A DNA stretch of 64,000 bases from Nectonema munidae (GCA_030549495.1 JAUIRK010000894.1:1240001-1304000), one strand, 5' to 3'; shown: positions 53,048 through 64,000, counted from the first letter of the stretch. Notes: generated by a model from the letters alone, not told the origin. Numbers and translations are program-made.

Positions 53048-53599
53048 TTATTTTCTTAGCCCTTTTCTGTATTCCAAGCGAATTTGCCTCTCCAACTTCT
53101 TGTTTTCTTTATTTTGTGCCCGGACTCTCATGTTTTCTCTCTTCCTTTCATTCTTGATCAAGTCCATCTTCTCCATTTTGCGTGTGCCTTCTTTCTCAAT
53201 TTTAATGCATATTCTTTCGGAGGGTAAAAACGGACTTCTCATATTTTGCCCATTTTCTTCCTCGAAATTTTCACATTTCATTTCGTTCATCAAGTTGACC
53301 ACCAAGTTAGAGCCCTTATTTTTGACATATTCAACGAAATTAGTCAAATACTCAAACTTTTCCCTTATAAATCTTCGAATGTCAATTTCTCGAACTTTTT
53401 TAACTTTCTTTTTAGGCGTATTCCCTTTTTTATCGGGCTGGCATTCTTTTGCCTTTGATTTATTTTTTGAGCGAGCAGAATTCCTGTATTTATGAAGTTC
53501 ATTTCCTTCATTGCTAAAAATAGCAGTGCAAGCTTTTATTACTATTTCCTCGCACAATAAAGCGCAAGCCTCAATTATCATGTTTCCGAACATGGCCAT
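53048..53599 (-). CDS. Unrecognised Lys-rich 183-residue protein
   Basis: Intact frame from ATG at 53599 to TAA at 53048; 13 further open codons lie upstream without an ATG. The start MAMFGNMIIEACALLCEEIV is amphipathic and Cys-bearing. Then comes a strongly basic stretch (KNKSKAKECQ...KKGNTPKKKVKKVRE), which could be a nuclear signal, and a charged C-terminal helix (KMEKMDLIKNERKRENM...) that could form a coiled coil. No signal peptide or membrane span. Higher GC than the flanks supports a real gene. I do not recognise the family. Confidence 0.5.
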   Translation of the reverse strand: MAMFGNMIIEACALLCEEIVIKACTAIFSNEGNELHKYRNSARSKNKSKAKECQPDKKGNTPKKKVKKVREIDIRRFIREKFEYLTNFVEYVKNKGSNLVVNLMNEMKCENFEEENGQNMRSPFLPSERICIKIEKEGTRKMEKMDLIKNERKRENMRVRAQNKENKKLERQIRLEYRKGLRK

Positions 53600-53945
53600 T
53601 ATCGTAGAGTGCTTTTTATAAAAGTGACAGTAACACACTTTCTATAGTTATTAGAATACTCGCGGCAATTTCATTGGCCATAAAAATTAAAAAATAAATT
53701 TCATTTGCATGTCTTTTATCGTTCGTAATTTTCCGCTAGTGCGTAAAGATGAGTAAGTTATCTTCGCTATTTATAACACAATTTTGTATATCCTCACATA
53801 CCACCACCAATGAAACGTATTCGTCTACAGAGCACAATGCCCCCGCTTATAACTTTGTATATTTTATAACTTGCTATATTTTTGTAGGTTATGCAACGCT
53901 TTTTGGGGATTTTGTAATAAATTAATGTTGATTTAAACTTTTTAG

Positions 53946-54073
53946 GCGACTCTGTCAAGAGCAAAGAGGGAAAAGTTTCTAGAAGTCCTGGTTATCCCGT
54001 TACTATCGATGAATCTGGGTATCCTGGAATGGATGGGGGAGACTTGGAGAGCCTGGACCGTATGGAGAAAAAG
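53946..54073 (+). pseudogene. Collagen-like exon relic (plus strand)
   Basis: Bounded by an acceptor TTTTTAG (to 53945) and a donor GTTAAT (from 54074). It reads ...SPGYP..., ESGYPGMDG and, after a one-base change in a run of five G near 54035, LGEPGPYGEKG, clear G-x-y repeats. The G-run shift could be an assembly error or decay. No neighbouring collagen exon on this strand was found. Confidence 0.55.
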
Positions 54074-54574
54074 GTTAATTTACTTCTTTTTTAGATGAGT
54101 AAATACCTTGGTAAAAATTAGAGAAGAAAGTTGGTTCTCTAAAAACACTTTTTAACGGCTCCTTCTATTTTTAATATTAAAACTGGAGATATACCCTCAA
54201 TTGAAACGAATTGATCCAACTGTTTAATGATCACTCCTTGAAAAACTTGTGTACATTTTTGAAATCTTATGACTTATTTTCTTATCAAAATTTGATGATT
54301 TTTGTCAATCTAATTTCCGTGTCAAAAAATACTAGGAAAACTAATAAAACAGCGAAAAGTGTCAATTGACGAATGTGCACGTTCAAGGTTTCTCAATAGA
54401 ATAGCGAATTTTATTTATTAAACCCATTAGTTCCCTGAGTTGTCTTAAGGTAGCACAACTTTAAATTAACAGTGATATAAGGTCTTATTCTATTTAGTTT
54501 CTCTCTTACCAAAAAAAAAAATGAAATATTTTATTCATTTTTCCAAAAAAATTTTGGGTTTAAATTTGAAAACT

Positions 54575-54688
54575 GAAAATGATCCCTGGAAGTCCATCCA
54601 ACGCATCATCTTCAGGTTTGCCTTTTGCACCAAGCACGCCTGGAATCATATCCTGGAGTGTCTTCGATTCCTCTCTTCCCAGGACGAC
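54575..54688 (-). pseudogene. Collagen-like exon relic (minus strand)
   Basis: On the minus strand an acceptor TGTGTAATTAG precedes GRPGKRGIEDTPGYD. After a frame change it reads PGVLGAKGKPEDDALDGLPG. These are G-x-y triplets with interruptions, as in type IV-like or short-chain collagens. It faces the other collagen-like exon, so the pair cannot belong to one normal transcript. Confidence 0.5.
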
Positions 54689-55019
54689 CTAATTACACAC
54701 AGTCATTCAGTATGAGATTTATTTACCAAAATGAAGCTAGCGATAAAAAAATTGCATTTCCCCCTATTTTAATTTCTAACTATTTGCTATAAAATAGTCA
54801 CATCACGTCAAACGTTGGTAATCCCAATCTCAGTATTCTTAATCCTTCATGGTCTGAATAAATTATTCATTTAGTTTTGTTTCATTTTGAAAATATTAAT
54901 AAACATTATTTTTCTTCAATTGCAACATTATTCTGTCTCAATGGTTGTTAATGTGTACCTCTAAGCTTAACAGTTGAAGGTCAGAACATTTATATTTAAT
55001 ATCTTTTCAATAGAATTTG
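54689..55019. other. AT-rich spacer, nothing seen
   Basis: No ORF, terminal repeat or motif recognised. Confidence 0.3.
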
Positions 55020-55529
55020 GTAAAACAATTTTTTTGTAACTAAAGCTACACTTGAATTATTCTTAATAATTACAACTCATCAAGTATACCTGAAACAAAG
55101 TGTTTGAGTGCAGAAAACCCTCCAGAATATCCCTAACAAGCCAAAAAATGAGTACATAATCAATCTTCCGAATTGGAGTAAAATTCTTCCAATCATTTTG
55201 CATTTTCTTTAGACTTTCGTATAAATCATCATAATCATTTACAATCCTTCTAGTTGCCATATGCAGTGTCCATCCCATCTTTGATCCAATTTTCTTTTCA
55301 ATGTGTTGCCTACGAAAAATAAACTTTGGGAAAAAATATTCGCTCTGCTAACTTGAACAATTCATATCCCAAATCAAAATATTTCTTAATTTTGCTCAAC
55401 TTGCAAATCATTATTATTAGGTGTAGCTTGTAATTGAAGCAATGCATATAAGGAATGCTTTTGCGCTTTTTCTGATTCTTTAAAAATTCATTTCCATACC
55501 TGACATTGCTGCTGCGCCATCATAACACT

Positions 55530-55688
55530 CAGTGGCGTAGCCAAAAAATGGAAGTTGGGGGGGGGGGGGCATGCAAGGAATTTAGGGGGGCAAGCATATT
55601 GGAAATAAAATTATTTGGGGGGGGGCACAAAAGGTATTTGGGGGGGGGGGGCACCTACCCCCCTTGCCCCCCTCTGGCTACGTCACTG
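55530..55688. mobile_element. hAT-type MITE with long G runs
   Basis: Left end CAGTGGCGTAGCCAA; right end reverse complement CAGTGACGTAGCCAG, ending 55688. Flanks ATAACACT (55522-55529) and ATAATACT (55689-55696) match at 7 of 8. It is 159 bp with four G runs. It splits the transposase reading just upstream of YDGAAAMSG. Confidence 0.85.
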
Positions 55689-56249
55689 ATAATACTGCGA
55701 CCGAATCATTTTGCATCTCCATTATAGAATTGGGGTCACAAGATTCTAATGTTGGAATAGCCTCAAGACATTCTTCTACTTTACAGTTTTTAATAAAGCG
55801 CAAAACCTGAGTTAACTTTATAAAATCGAATATTTAAAAAAATTAGAATTAAAAATACCATTGATATATTTTCTTTGTTGTTAACATCTTTTGTGGCGTC
55901 AACATTTAATTAAACAAAAGTTTGAAATATCCGAAGTTTTGATGTGCATGGATCGTGTTTATTGGAAGCAGCTTAATGTATTTCAGCAGAGATCTAAATA
56001 ATAGGCCTGAAAATTAAACATCTTATCCTTCTAAATCTTTCATCAATCTCCACTGTGTTTCTTACTTTATCCATGTTTCTTACATGAGTTTAAGAATTTG
56101 AAAGAATAGCTTTCTACAAGCTTCATTTTATTCTTCGATTCGCCTTGAAAGGGCGGGCAATTCATTCAAAAGACAAAAATTTTGTTGAATGCTTTGAAGA
56201 TAATATCTAGAAAGAGGATAAAAGCATGTAATTTATACATGATTATTAA

Positions 56250-56379
56250 CCCATTTACGGCCAATGTTCCTATTTTGGAACATAAGTAATTTCATCTTCG
56301 TTTGCTTTTTTCAATGACTTTGAATATAAATCGTCTGCGTTTTTTTAGATATCGTCCGCTTTGCTTGGCCTTAAATGGG
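56250..56379. mobile_element. piggyBac-type MITE with TTAA flanks
   Basis: Left end CCCATTTACGGCCAA (56250) and right end reverse complement CCCATTTAAGGCCAA (to 56379), flanked on both sides by TTAA (56246-56249 and 56380-56383). Subterminal palindrome ATGTTCC-TATTTT-GGAACAT resembles the GTTCCCAAAATGGGAAC sites of the piggyBac at 46284-48700. 130 bp, non-coding. Confidence 0.85.
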
Positions 56380-57026
56380 TTAATCTGAATTTGTTGGCTA
56401 CACTTTGGGCCAATTATTACTACTTTTTGGCTTATAAGCAATTTGAGTGCGTAGGTTAATACGATGACAGCAGGGTGAATCCAGTGTCAAATGACAATGA
56501 AACTAGATGCTGTTTAAGTTTGCAGTCTCAATAAGATTTTAGTGTCAATGCAGTGATTTAATTAAACCTAAGGACAGGGACAAAATGTTATACCTATTTT
56601 TATCTATTCGTTTCTAGTTAAAGAATGAGGCATTTTTTGTTCCGACTTTCGATACTACAAAACCCGGACTCTTTGTACATTTCAGAATCCTCAAAAAATA
56701 TTTCAATACTTCTTTGTTTCAAAAATCCTCTATTTTTTTCTAACGCCTGCTTCCAATTTTAAGGCCCTGTTTCATAAAAAGGCAGTTGTGTTCTCGAAAA
56801 ATTTGTTCTACAGTAGAAACAATTCACAGCATCATTTTGTACAAAATACTCCATCCAATTTCTTCTTTTTTCATATGACGAGAATGAAAACGTAGAATAC
56901 ACTTTCTATAATTTACACAAGGATATTTGCTAAGTTTTGGTGGATGGAGGACTAGAATATTTATTTCCTAAATCATAAAAAATATTTTCAGAATTAAACC
57001 AATTAATATTTGCTTTCATTAATCCT

Positions 57027-57989
57027 TTATTTCACAGTTGTGTTGGGGTTTGAAAATATATGATTTCCTGGAAGTATGATTGGTAGGTATCCTATTTCCT
57101 GGGTACGCCCTGATACCCGCCAAATTCCTTCTTTATCTTTGTATGGACAAAGGGTTTTGAATTCATTTTTATTCACATTCATTTCAATTGTGCTTTGTGC
57201 ATTTTTTATCCATAAGTTTAGGGCTTCTTCCTTCCGTTCTTTACTTATCGTATCATTGAGTAAGCGGTTCCACCAACCCTTCTTAGGTTTTATAACTTCC
57301 AAAACTCTTGCTGTTACATTTATTAGCATCTTGTAGTTTCGAGAGCTAGTAATATCAATGTATTCACAGACGCTTCCTACCTGATTTTTATTCCTAATAT
57401 TTAAATTGATACCTTTTTTTGCAATTTTTGCATAATCTAATGCTGGCCAATTTTCAAAATCCTCATATAAAAATCTTGGGGCCGTTTGCCATTCGGAATA
57501 TTCGTCAAATTTACGCGAATAAGGTCTCGTTAAAATATCGGCTATATTTTCTTTACTTAGTATGCAAAACCACTGTTTTGGTGCTGAAAAAGCGTGTATT
57601 TCTCCAATCCTGTGTGAAACAAAATGATCAAACTTATGAGAGTCTCCTATTCCTCTAACTACTGTTGAATCAATAAAAAACAGAACTTTATCAAATTTAA
57701 TTCGACAGGTGCTCTGCAAAAATTTAGCCAATCTTTTAGCTAAGACTGCACCCTGCAGTTCTCCTCTCACTATAGTTAAGACATCTTCTGTTTTCAATGG
57801 CCAGACTTTGGTTTTTGCGGCAATCAATCTACAAAAAATCTCATTATTTTGCAATTTATATCTTATGTATGCACATTGCACAAGTTCCAAAGGCCTGATT
57901 TGAACTGTCTGAAAATGTACAAATGTATATGTTTTCGATTCACATCTACTTGCACACATAATGTACATTTCTGAATGATTCAATATCAA
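57027..57989 (-). mobile_element. BEL/Pao LTR retrotransposon pol fossil
   Basis: An open stretch with the RNase H to integrase-linker part of a BEL/Pao-type pol: CRLIAAKTKVWPLK, ELQGAVLAKRLAKFL, FFIDSTVVRG, FVSHRIGEIHAF and LSKENIADILTRPYSRKFDE. Family-typical parts such as capsid, protease, most of the reverse transcriptase, the integrase core and both LTRs are not seen, so it is a broken partial copy. The rather long open frame suggests moderate rather than great age. Possible further pol-derived sequence reaches about 58370. Confidence 0.75.
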
Positions 57990-58589
57990 TACTCATAATG
58001 AATATTTCAGAATTAGGACTTTTTAACATTTTAATCATAGACATTTTGTCGTCGAGCCTTTTACATAAGAATTGTGGACATATTGTGCAATTTTAAAATT
58101 TTATATATACGTTTAATTAGAAAGTCATACCATTAAGTCTTTCATCAATAAAATATACTTTGGAATTGGGAGAGCTATTTCCATCAAATATTGACTTTCA
58201 TGAGGTTCCTCCACCATTAAAGATTTACTTAATGTCTTCATTTCTTCTTCATGTTGTGGAAAATTGCTCTCTCGTTTGCTCAATTTTACCGTCGACTCCT
58301 ATTTTCTTTTTCATATTTTCAAACAAAGAAGGAATAGTTGCAATAAGTTTTCAAAAATAAACTTGCGTCCTTTATAAGGATAAATGCATTATATATACTT
58401 GGTTAAATTTAATAAAGTGGTGGGGGAATAAATTATTTGAATCCTTGAGCCGCAAAATTTCCATTAATATAATAAAAATTCTCTGTAATTTCTATCTTTA
58501 CTTTACTTATCAAACCGAAATCTCCATAAAGTATTCGTTATTTATACAGTCTTCTGTTAAAATTAGTTCTGAAGCTACAGTCTTCGTTG

Positions 58590-58880
58590 CGCCTACCGCT
58601 GGTTCCTCGTCTTGTTCTCGCAAGAATTCTCACTCGCAAGTACTCGGTGTCTATGGGACTCCCTTTTCTCGAATGAGGATGCCAATTCTTTTCTTGTTTG
58701 CATCGCCCTCGCCCTCCTTCTCATGTTTAGTGAAGAAATTTTGTCATCTGATTTTGCTTCAGCGCTGAAACTCTTGCAAAATTTGCCCAGCATCAATATC
58801 GACAAATTAATCATTCTTGCTGTTGAAATTCAAAAAAGTTATAGGCCTGAATCACTCGCTCCAAAAACCCGTTTTCCATG
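58590..58880 (+). pseudogene. TBC1D13-like 3'-end pseudogene copy
   Basis: Carries codons corresponding to about residues 338-424 of the gene at 3298-4572: SQEFSLAST, LWDSLFSNEDANSFLVCIAL, EEILSSDFASALKLLQNLPS and INIDKLIILAVEIQK. Changes include a shift before SQEF, and the stop region differs, so the frame runs on into SYRPESLAP. No catalytic finger residues are included. Not functional. Confidence 0.82.
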
Positions 58881-59244
58881 TTTCATCGCATTTCTTATAA
58901 GATTATTCTTGTGATATCTCTGACATTCTTCTGTTATTTCTTTGACTTGCTGCTACCATTCGGTTCTACGTTTTTTCATCTCATATATGACTTCAAAACT
59001 TTGTTTATTCGTATAGTTGAATTGATATTTTTGTTGAATACAAATAATAATATTAATATCATCTTAATAGTTTTGCCTTGCTTTGATGAAAGGCATAGCT
59101 ATTGTTTATCCTCCGCCAATAAAAAGCTTCGTACCATAGATGAACTAAACCTTGTATTTTGGAAGCAACAAATAAAATTCTTGGGGAAGAGTTAAATCAA
59201 GTGAAAAGGATTCCTCTATCAAATGACATAATAAAATCCGAATT

Positions 59245-59470
59245 TTGGAAATGAGTAAAGTTATCTGGTTTATTCATTACAAATGGATGAATCAACAGAT
59301 TCATGTTCCCAACTTATTGTTTATTTTCGATATTTTGATCCAAAATTCTTTTCTGAACCCATTATTATCACAACAACGCGTTGGGAAGATGTCTTTGAAA
59401 GTTTACAGAATTTTATCTTCAAACATGGATTAACTTATGAAAATTTGACAAAAACATGTATGTATTGAGG
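59245..59470 (+). pseudogene. hAT fragment, duplicate of 2589-2912
   Basis: Two frames read MDESTDSCSQLIVYFRYF and TTTRWEDVFESLQNFIFKHG then LTYENLTKTCMY, like the left copy but with deletions and a frame change. A relic of a relic. Confidence 0.72.
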
Positions 59471-59505
59471 TCTTTCTATGATTGCTTTAAAATCTGCCAT
59501 TAATA

Positions 59506-60179
59506 AAGTATAGTTTTCTTTAACCACTTACCCAATCATCACGTTCTTTCCTAACTGTTTCTATAAAACTATTATTCTTCATTTGGCAATAATTTTATGT
59601 CTATCCAATAATAAGTAGGGTACTTAAAAAGGTTCTAAAGAACTAGTACGAAGAATTCATGTTTTTTCGAAACTTCTATACCGCTGGACTATCAGAGTAT
59701 GCTTTATGTAGAAGGCTTGATCGTTTTGGGAGAAATTTAACAGTTATTAGTTGTAACTTGTTTTCGAAAAAATTTAATAGTTACTCGAAGGTCAATGACC
59801 CTATGGTTTACACAAACAGAGCAGATATAAAATAGAGAACATACATATAGGTACACAGATAACAACATATTATATATATTAACTTTATGAATATATTTTT
59901 CTGATCTTTGCCGATTTTCACACCATGAAATCTATGTGTTCGCACCACTCGAAATCCTTCAGTTGACATCTATTTCGACAATTCAATTTATCATGCATAA
60001 ATATCTTCTATATCTAGTCTATTTTTGATCTCTTTCCTTTTTATTACTGTACCTGATGCACTTACATCAGAATTTTACACATTGCTGATGTCTCATAAGT
60101 TTTTGCTCTCAGTTTGAATATTCTTTCTTTATATCCCGTTCTAGGTGAGAATTCTCCAATATACAAATTTTTCATATTA
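59506..60179. other. Spacer without a gene
   Basis: No coding frame with motifs; no terminal repeats recognised. Confidence 0.35.
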
Positions 60180-61660
60180 GAAAACATAATTTTTTGTAGT
60201 ATATCTGATCGTAAAAGTTTAAGAAAAAGAAAGGGTTCAGGGTTATCTCAAGATATCTCCGCAGAAGAACCACAATGTGTGTAAAACATATCATGGCTGT
60301 TTCATGGCCCAGACTTTTCAACTTCAAAATCATCGTCCATTGAAAGTGACTCTGACTACATTTACAAAGAACTTTGCTCTTCAAACGAGTTGACAAAGAT
60401 TGATAATGTTACCATAACTACAAGAACCATTGGTGAAAATCAAGAAACTAGACGTAGATTTTTGTTTTGTATTGATGATTGTTTAGATGAAAATCTGTTA
60501 AAATACCGGAACAGTTAGAAGAATCTTTTGAATGCTTATTAAAAGTTAATTCATTAGAAAAATGAAGGGCTGTTTGATAGACAACTTTTATGTGCTACGA
60601 TCTCACTAGTAAATGTAGGTAGACAAAGGAGGGACAAATATAATAAAAGATCGTGCTGGGATTAGATCAGGTGTTATAGCACAATTTCCAAAAGAATGCT
60701 TAAATTATTTTTGAGTAGCCAATTTTAGGTGAAATAATACCAAAGAAAATAATAGTTGAATGATGCAAGGTATCCTGGTATACGAATTTTAGATAGTGAG
60801 GAAATGCATGCATATATAGGACTAACATATTTAAAAGCGTTGCTTTGGCAAAGCGATCTCGGAGTTATATTTTTATGGTCAGATCTTGGATGTCAAGTTT
60901 TTGCCAGCACAATGAGTATGAAAAGATTTTACTTTCTAAATAAGCATTTGTTTTGATGTAATGCCGAACAGAGAATAAAGGTGGACATTTGATAGATTTG
61001 CAGCATTTCGTGATGTTTGGGAAATGTTCAATGTAAAAATGGGTCAAACCAAGTCCTTTTTTGACTATAGATGAATCCTTATATCCTTCAAGAACTGTAG
61101 TAAAATTTAAAGTGTTATAGTCCTCTCAAACCTACAAAATATGGACTGTTGTTTTGATCAATGAGTAGTGTTTATGCTGGCAGACCTGTTGAAGGTGACG
61201 TCCCTTTTCAGTAATTACTACTGAAAAGACTGTTAAAGAGCTTGTGAATAAAGTTAAAAGACATCGTAACTTAGAAATATTACTATTGATAGGTTCTATA
61301 CCTCTTTACAACTAATTGAATGGTTGTACAAAGAAAAAATAACTTGTATTGCAACAATGATGGTGGCTACAAGAAAAGGTATCCCTATAGAAGTTATCTG
61401 AATTAGAAAATTTTTCGTACAAAGTTTGTGGGAAATAACAACATTAAAAACTAGAGTTTACACATTAATCAAAAGAAAAACTGGTAATAAAAATATCTTA
61501 ATTGCATCATCAGTACCTCCAATACTGGCAGTAACTAAAGACGAAATCAAAAAATTAAAATTGATATGTTTGATAAAAATTAATTTATTTTCCTTTGAAA
61601 TAGAACTAGTCAAATCGTTAGTTTATCCTTATATAATTGGATTTTCTACTAAACTAAAGT
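60180..61660 (+). pseudogene. piggyBac transposase relic C
   Basis: Segments in order: PGIRILDSEEMHAYIGLTYL near 60790, LWSDLGCQVFASTMSMKRFY near 60890, FRDVWEMFNVK near 61010, and a decayed first-Asp region near 61060. Then come LIEWLYKEKITCIATMM near 61310, ATRKGIP near 61370 and NKNILIASSVPPILAVTKDE near 61490. Many stops and shifts. The earlier part (60180-60760) is only faintly piggyBac-like. No terminal repeats recognised. Style is close to the relic at 36057. Confidence 0.65.
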
Positions 61661-61999
61661 GAAGAATACATATCGTTTGTGGCTCATCGGATAGTATGCA
61701 GCCGACCCAAAGTATGAATTTGTTCAGAAAAACAGTTTCAGTTAGGCGATGTGAAATTGTACGAAGACAATTTTTGGGCATACTTTCAAGCGCCTTAAAG
61801 ACTGGTTAAAAAAGCAATGTCAAAATGTGGAAAAGCTTTAATTCTAAATCTTAACTTATTTAAAATTTGTCTATCCAATTGGTTATTATTAGTAATTCAT
61901 TTTTTGTATTTTCTTTGAAACCAATAAATTATTTTCCGTTGTTTTTGAAACTTCTAATATTTTAGGTATGTATTCTTTGTCAAAGGGCATATCAGAATT
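61661..61999. other. Decayed sequence, possibly the end of the piggyBac relic
   Basis: No clear motif. A-rich/T-rich up to the tandem repeats. Confidence 0.3.
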
Positions 62000-62880
62000 C
62001 ATATAATTTGTTGAAAAGGGTAGTGTATGCCTGTTTTACATAAATTGAAGGATTAGTATATTCAAATTTGACAGGTCATGTCATTTTTGATTGATTAATT
62101 GGATCATTTACACCTTTTTGTGGGAAATAAGTATTTACCAATGGACTTAGCGTATTTGAAAATGGTAGTGTATGTATGTTTCAAATAAAAAAGTTTAATG
62201 ATTCGTATATTCAAATATTGACAGGTCCTGCCAATTTTGATTGATTCGATAATTTACACCTTTTAATAGGAAATAAGTATCACCAATCGACCAGCGTACT
62301 TGATAAGGGTAATGTATATGTGTTTCAAATAAAAAAGTTCAATGATTCGTATATCCAAATTTTGACAGGTCCTGTGGATTTTGATTGATTCATTGGATAA
62401 TTTACACCTTTTTGTGGGAAAAAATATCACTAATCAACTTAGCGTAAAAAATTGCTAGATAATAGAATATTAAAAAATATGTAGCCAAAACGACGGAGGT
62501 CTAATATAGATACTAAATTTACTGACAGGTGAAATATTTTGAGTGAATTAAACATCTATTAAATAAATTAAGAAAATAATAATTAGCAGAGGAATACTGC
62601 AAGTAGAATTTATTTTAAAGTTTATATATTTGGCATTGATTGACAGGTTTGATTGATTTTTTTGACATGTTGGCTGATTTTCATAAAAAAATAAACATCA
62701 TTTCTAAATACAGGATACTTGAAATGAGTAAGTATGAGTAAAAAACTTTTTATAAATATTTCAATAAAACTTTAATTTTGATATGAGCTGTCATATTCAA
62801 ATAATTTTTTGACAGGCGATTAAATTTCATAAAAATGAATATCACAACTGAATTCAGCATACCATTTTAAATATATATAT
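62000..62880. repeat. Tandem repeat, about 150-bp period, same family as 48740-49200
   Basis: Three units (about 62020, 62150 and 62300) share TTTCAAATAAAAAAGTT(T/C)AATG, ATTCGTATAT(T/C)CAAAT, TTGACAGGTCCTG and TTTTGATTGATT. Further copies at 62640-62720 and 62800-62880 have GACAGGTTTGATTGATTTT and ATTTTCATAAAAAAATAAAC, the reverse complement of the 48740-49200 core. Confidence 0.75.
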
Positions 62881-62904
62881 ATATCACACTAAAATAATAT
62901 TTAA

Positions 62905-63750
62905 GAAAAGGAGGGTGGTGTAAAACGCCACCTCCCCCCCCTCCTCCCCATCACTTGAGCGGAACCTTTTGACCATCACTAACAAGGTTAAGCTGGCGTG
63001 AAGTTGTCTGATGAAAGAAAACTAATGCCAAAGGTAATTTGATATGCAAGTTTCGGTTAGTGAACCCAGCTACCAGTGCTACACCAGAACAATCATTTTC
63101 GCTTGCTGGAAGATTAAAAACATGGCGACGGTGTAGTTTGACGCAAAAACGTTTTACATCATAAGCTACTCTTAATTGTCACAAAAATCTTACAGAGGGA
63201 TTGACTTAGCTGCCGTAGGGAATGAGTTTGTATCGAAACATGAGGAACGCTTTTTACCCTTTGGAAAATTTATCCAAGTTTTTATTGAACTTAGTCTAAA
63301 AACGAATTAACTGAATTAATTTATTCAAATTAGCGTAGTCGACTTGCATAATATTAAAGCAGTCTATTATAAAAAAAATTTGTTAAAGAAAAAATTAAAC
63401 TTAGAGACTAGAGATGCAGAAAATCTTGACCTCAGCACGACATTCATTAGAGATATTGAAAATCGCCATGCTGATACTCAAAATCACTATTTTAAAATAA
63501 TCTAAACTACTGGTGATCCTAAGAAGGGAGTGTTAACGAATCCTTAAATAAAGTAGGGCTGCTTCTTAAAAAAAGTGAGAGAGCATCGGCTTTTGTGAAT
63601 AAGTGAGACTTTGCAAGTTTTATTTGATTGTTAGCATACAAGTATGAACAGATTCATAAGTCAGTATTTCTTCTTGTAGAAGTAAATTCAGAAAAAATCA
63701 AGTATTGAGTTCTGCTTTCCTTTGAAGTTTGGACAGTGCTTTCATATAAT
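62905..63750 (+). repeat. Dispersed repeat of unknown type, copy 2
   Basis: Matches 51385-51990 from about 63250 onward with few changes. The left part carries GGTGGTGTAAAACGCCACC (a palindrome with a C run) and about 250 bases not present in copy 1. Confidence 0.78.
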
Positions 63751-64000
63751 CAATCGTATACTTGTTGTTGTTACATCTTAAACATTGAAGTGAGAGAACG
63801 TTTTAGAAGCAAAGACAAAAAGAAGGAAATCACTCACAACACTTTGATGCATTGGAACTTTTGCGAGAGTGAATTGGACAAGAGACGGAGAAGAGGAGAA
63901 ATTTGAGGTGAAGTGGTTCTTTCTTTTTCAAAGCTTTTGAAATGTGAGCTCATGATGGCGTGTGTCCAGAGCAGGTAGAAGTGGATGTGGCGGGAGGACT
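63751..64000. other. Right edge, no gene seen
   Basis: A GA-rich stretch (GAGACGGAGAAGAGGAG) lies near 63880. No ORF of note within the remaining bases. Confidence 0.3.

Larger units (their letters stand above)
55020..57000 (-). mobile_element. Decayed hAT of the ZMYM1/TTF-finger type, hosting two MITEs
   Basis: On the minus strand, near 56900-56780, NWMEYFVQNDAVNCFYCRTN and ETGP.NWKQALEKNRGF form a TTF-type zinc finger. After a MITE, near 55810-55690, comes KNCKVEECLEAIPTLESCD (DUF4371-like). After a second MITE, CYDGAAAMSG near 55520 is the conserved SYDGAANMSG block. A RWTLHMATRRIVNDYDDLYE segment follows near 55260. Multiple stops. No terminal repeats found. Confidence 0.7.
58590..59505 (+). 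repeat. Inverted segmental duplication, right copy
   Basis: Matches 2610-3559 in reverse orientation: end of the Rab GAP gene, its 3' flank (CATGTTTCATCGCATTTCTT, CTACCATTCGGTTCTACG) and the hAT fragment. A few tens of differences and small indels. The left breakpoint is at about 58590; the right one is near 59505. Confidence 0.85.

Noticed and set aside
57076-58360. Plus-strand ORFs opposite the BEL/Pao fossil
   Set aside because: Antisense shadows of pol-derived sequence.

Overview
This window looks like AT-rich, transposon-saturated nuclear DNA from an invertebrate animal, most likely an arthropod. A caligid copepod such as a salmon louse would fit the base composition and transposon mix, but that is inference and nothing in the window proves the species. 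The animal signals are a TBC1D13-type Rab GAP, a class A GPCR, collagen-like exons, spliceosomal introns, and metazoan LINE, hAT, piggyBac, MULE, mariner and BEL/Pao elements. No bacterial operon, CRISPR array, rRNA or functional tRNA gene is visible.

Host genes are few. At the left edge is the 3' part of a divergent rhodopsin-like GPCR (+). It is followed by an apparently intact, single-exon TBC1D13-like Rab GTPase-activating protein (-, 3298-4572). Three small unrecognised intact ORFs look host-like: 10274-10642 (-), 18913-19296 (-) and 53048-53599 (-). A small two-exon gene on the minus strand is present as two near-identical tandem copies (25551-27212 and 27222-28885). Collagen-like exon relics lie on opposite strands at 53946-54073 and 54575-54688. 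The 3' end of the TBC1D13 gene, with its downstream flank and a hAT fragment, is repeated in inverted orientation 55 kb away (58590-59505).

The rest is a stratified transposon graveyard with many nested insertions whose order can be read. A hAT element (10861-17530) is split by a LINE with PHD-like and CCHC zinc fingers in ORF1 (12985-16900). A second LINE (36650-44640) carries a hAT-type element with TCTCGAG repeats, a small foldback and a nearly complete piggyBac with one intron and one stop. A GGTC-ended element with 8-bp target duplications (22197-24428) hosts an RNase H-bearing LINE. A piggyBac copy (30240-31567) hosts a hAT element. A ZMYM1-like hAT (55020-57000) hosts two MITEs. A Mutator-like element with about 0.87-kb inverted arms spans 31867-34922. 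Further piggyBac copies lie at 36057-36620, 46284-48700 and 60180-61660, a second MULE at 49240-50910, and a mariner relic at 9481-10208. One BEL/Pao pol fossil sits at 57027-57989.

Small non-autonomous hAT elements with CAG-type termini, 8-bp target duplications and long internal G or C runs recur through the window (1147, 7915, 17955, 24966, 55530). About 145-150-bp tandem repeats with a TCAATCAAACCTGTC core occur at several sites. I see no convincing new defence or biosynthetic system. The most unusual items are the inverted capture of the TBC1D13 3' end, the tandem small gene, the long-armed MULE, the shared GTTCCCAAAATGGGAAC palindromes at piggyBac-type ends, and the unclassified GGTC-ended element.
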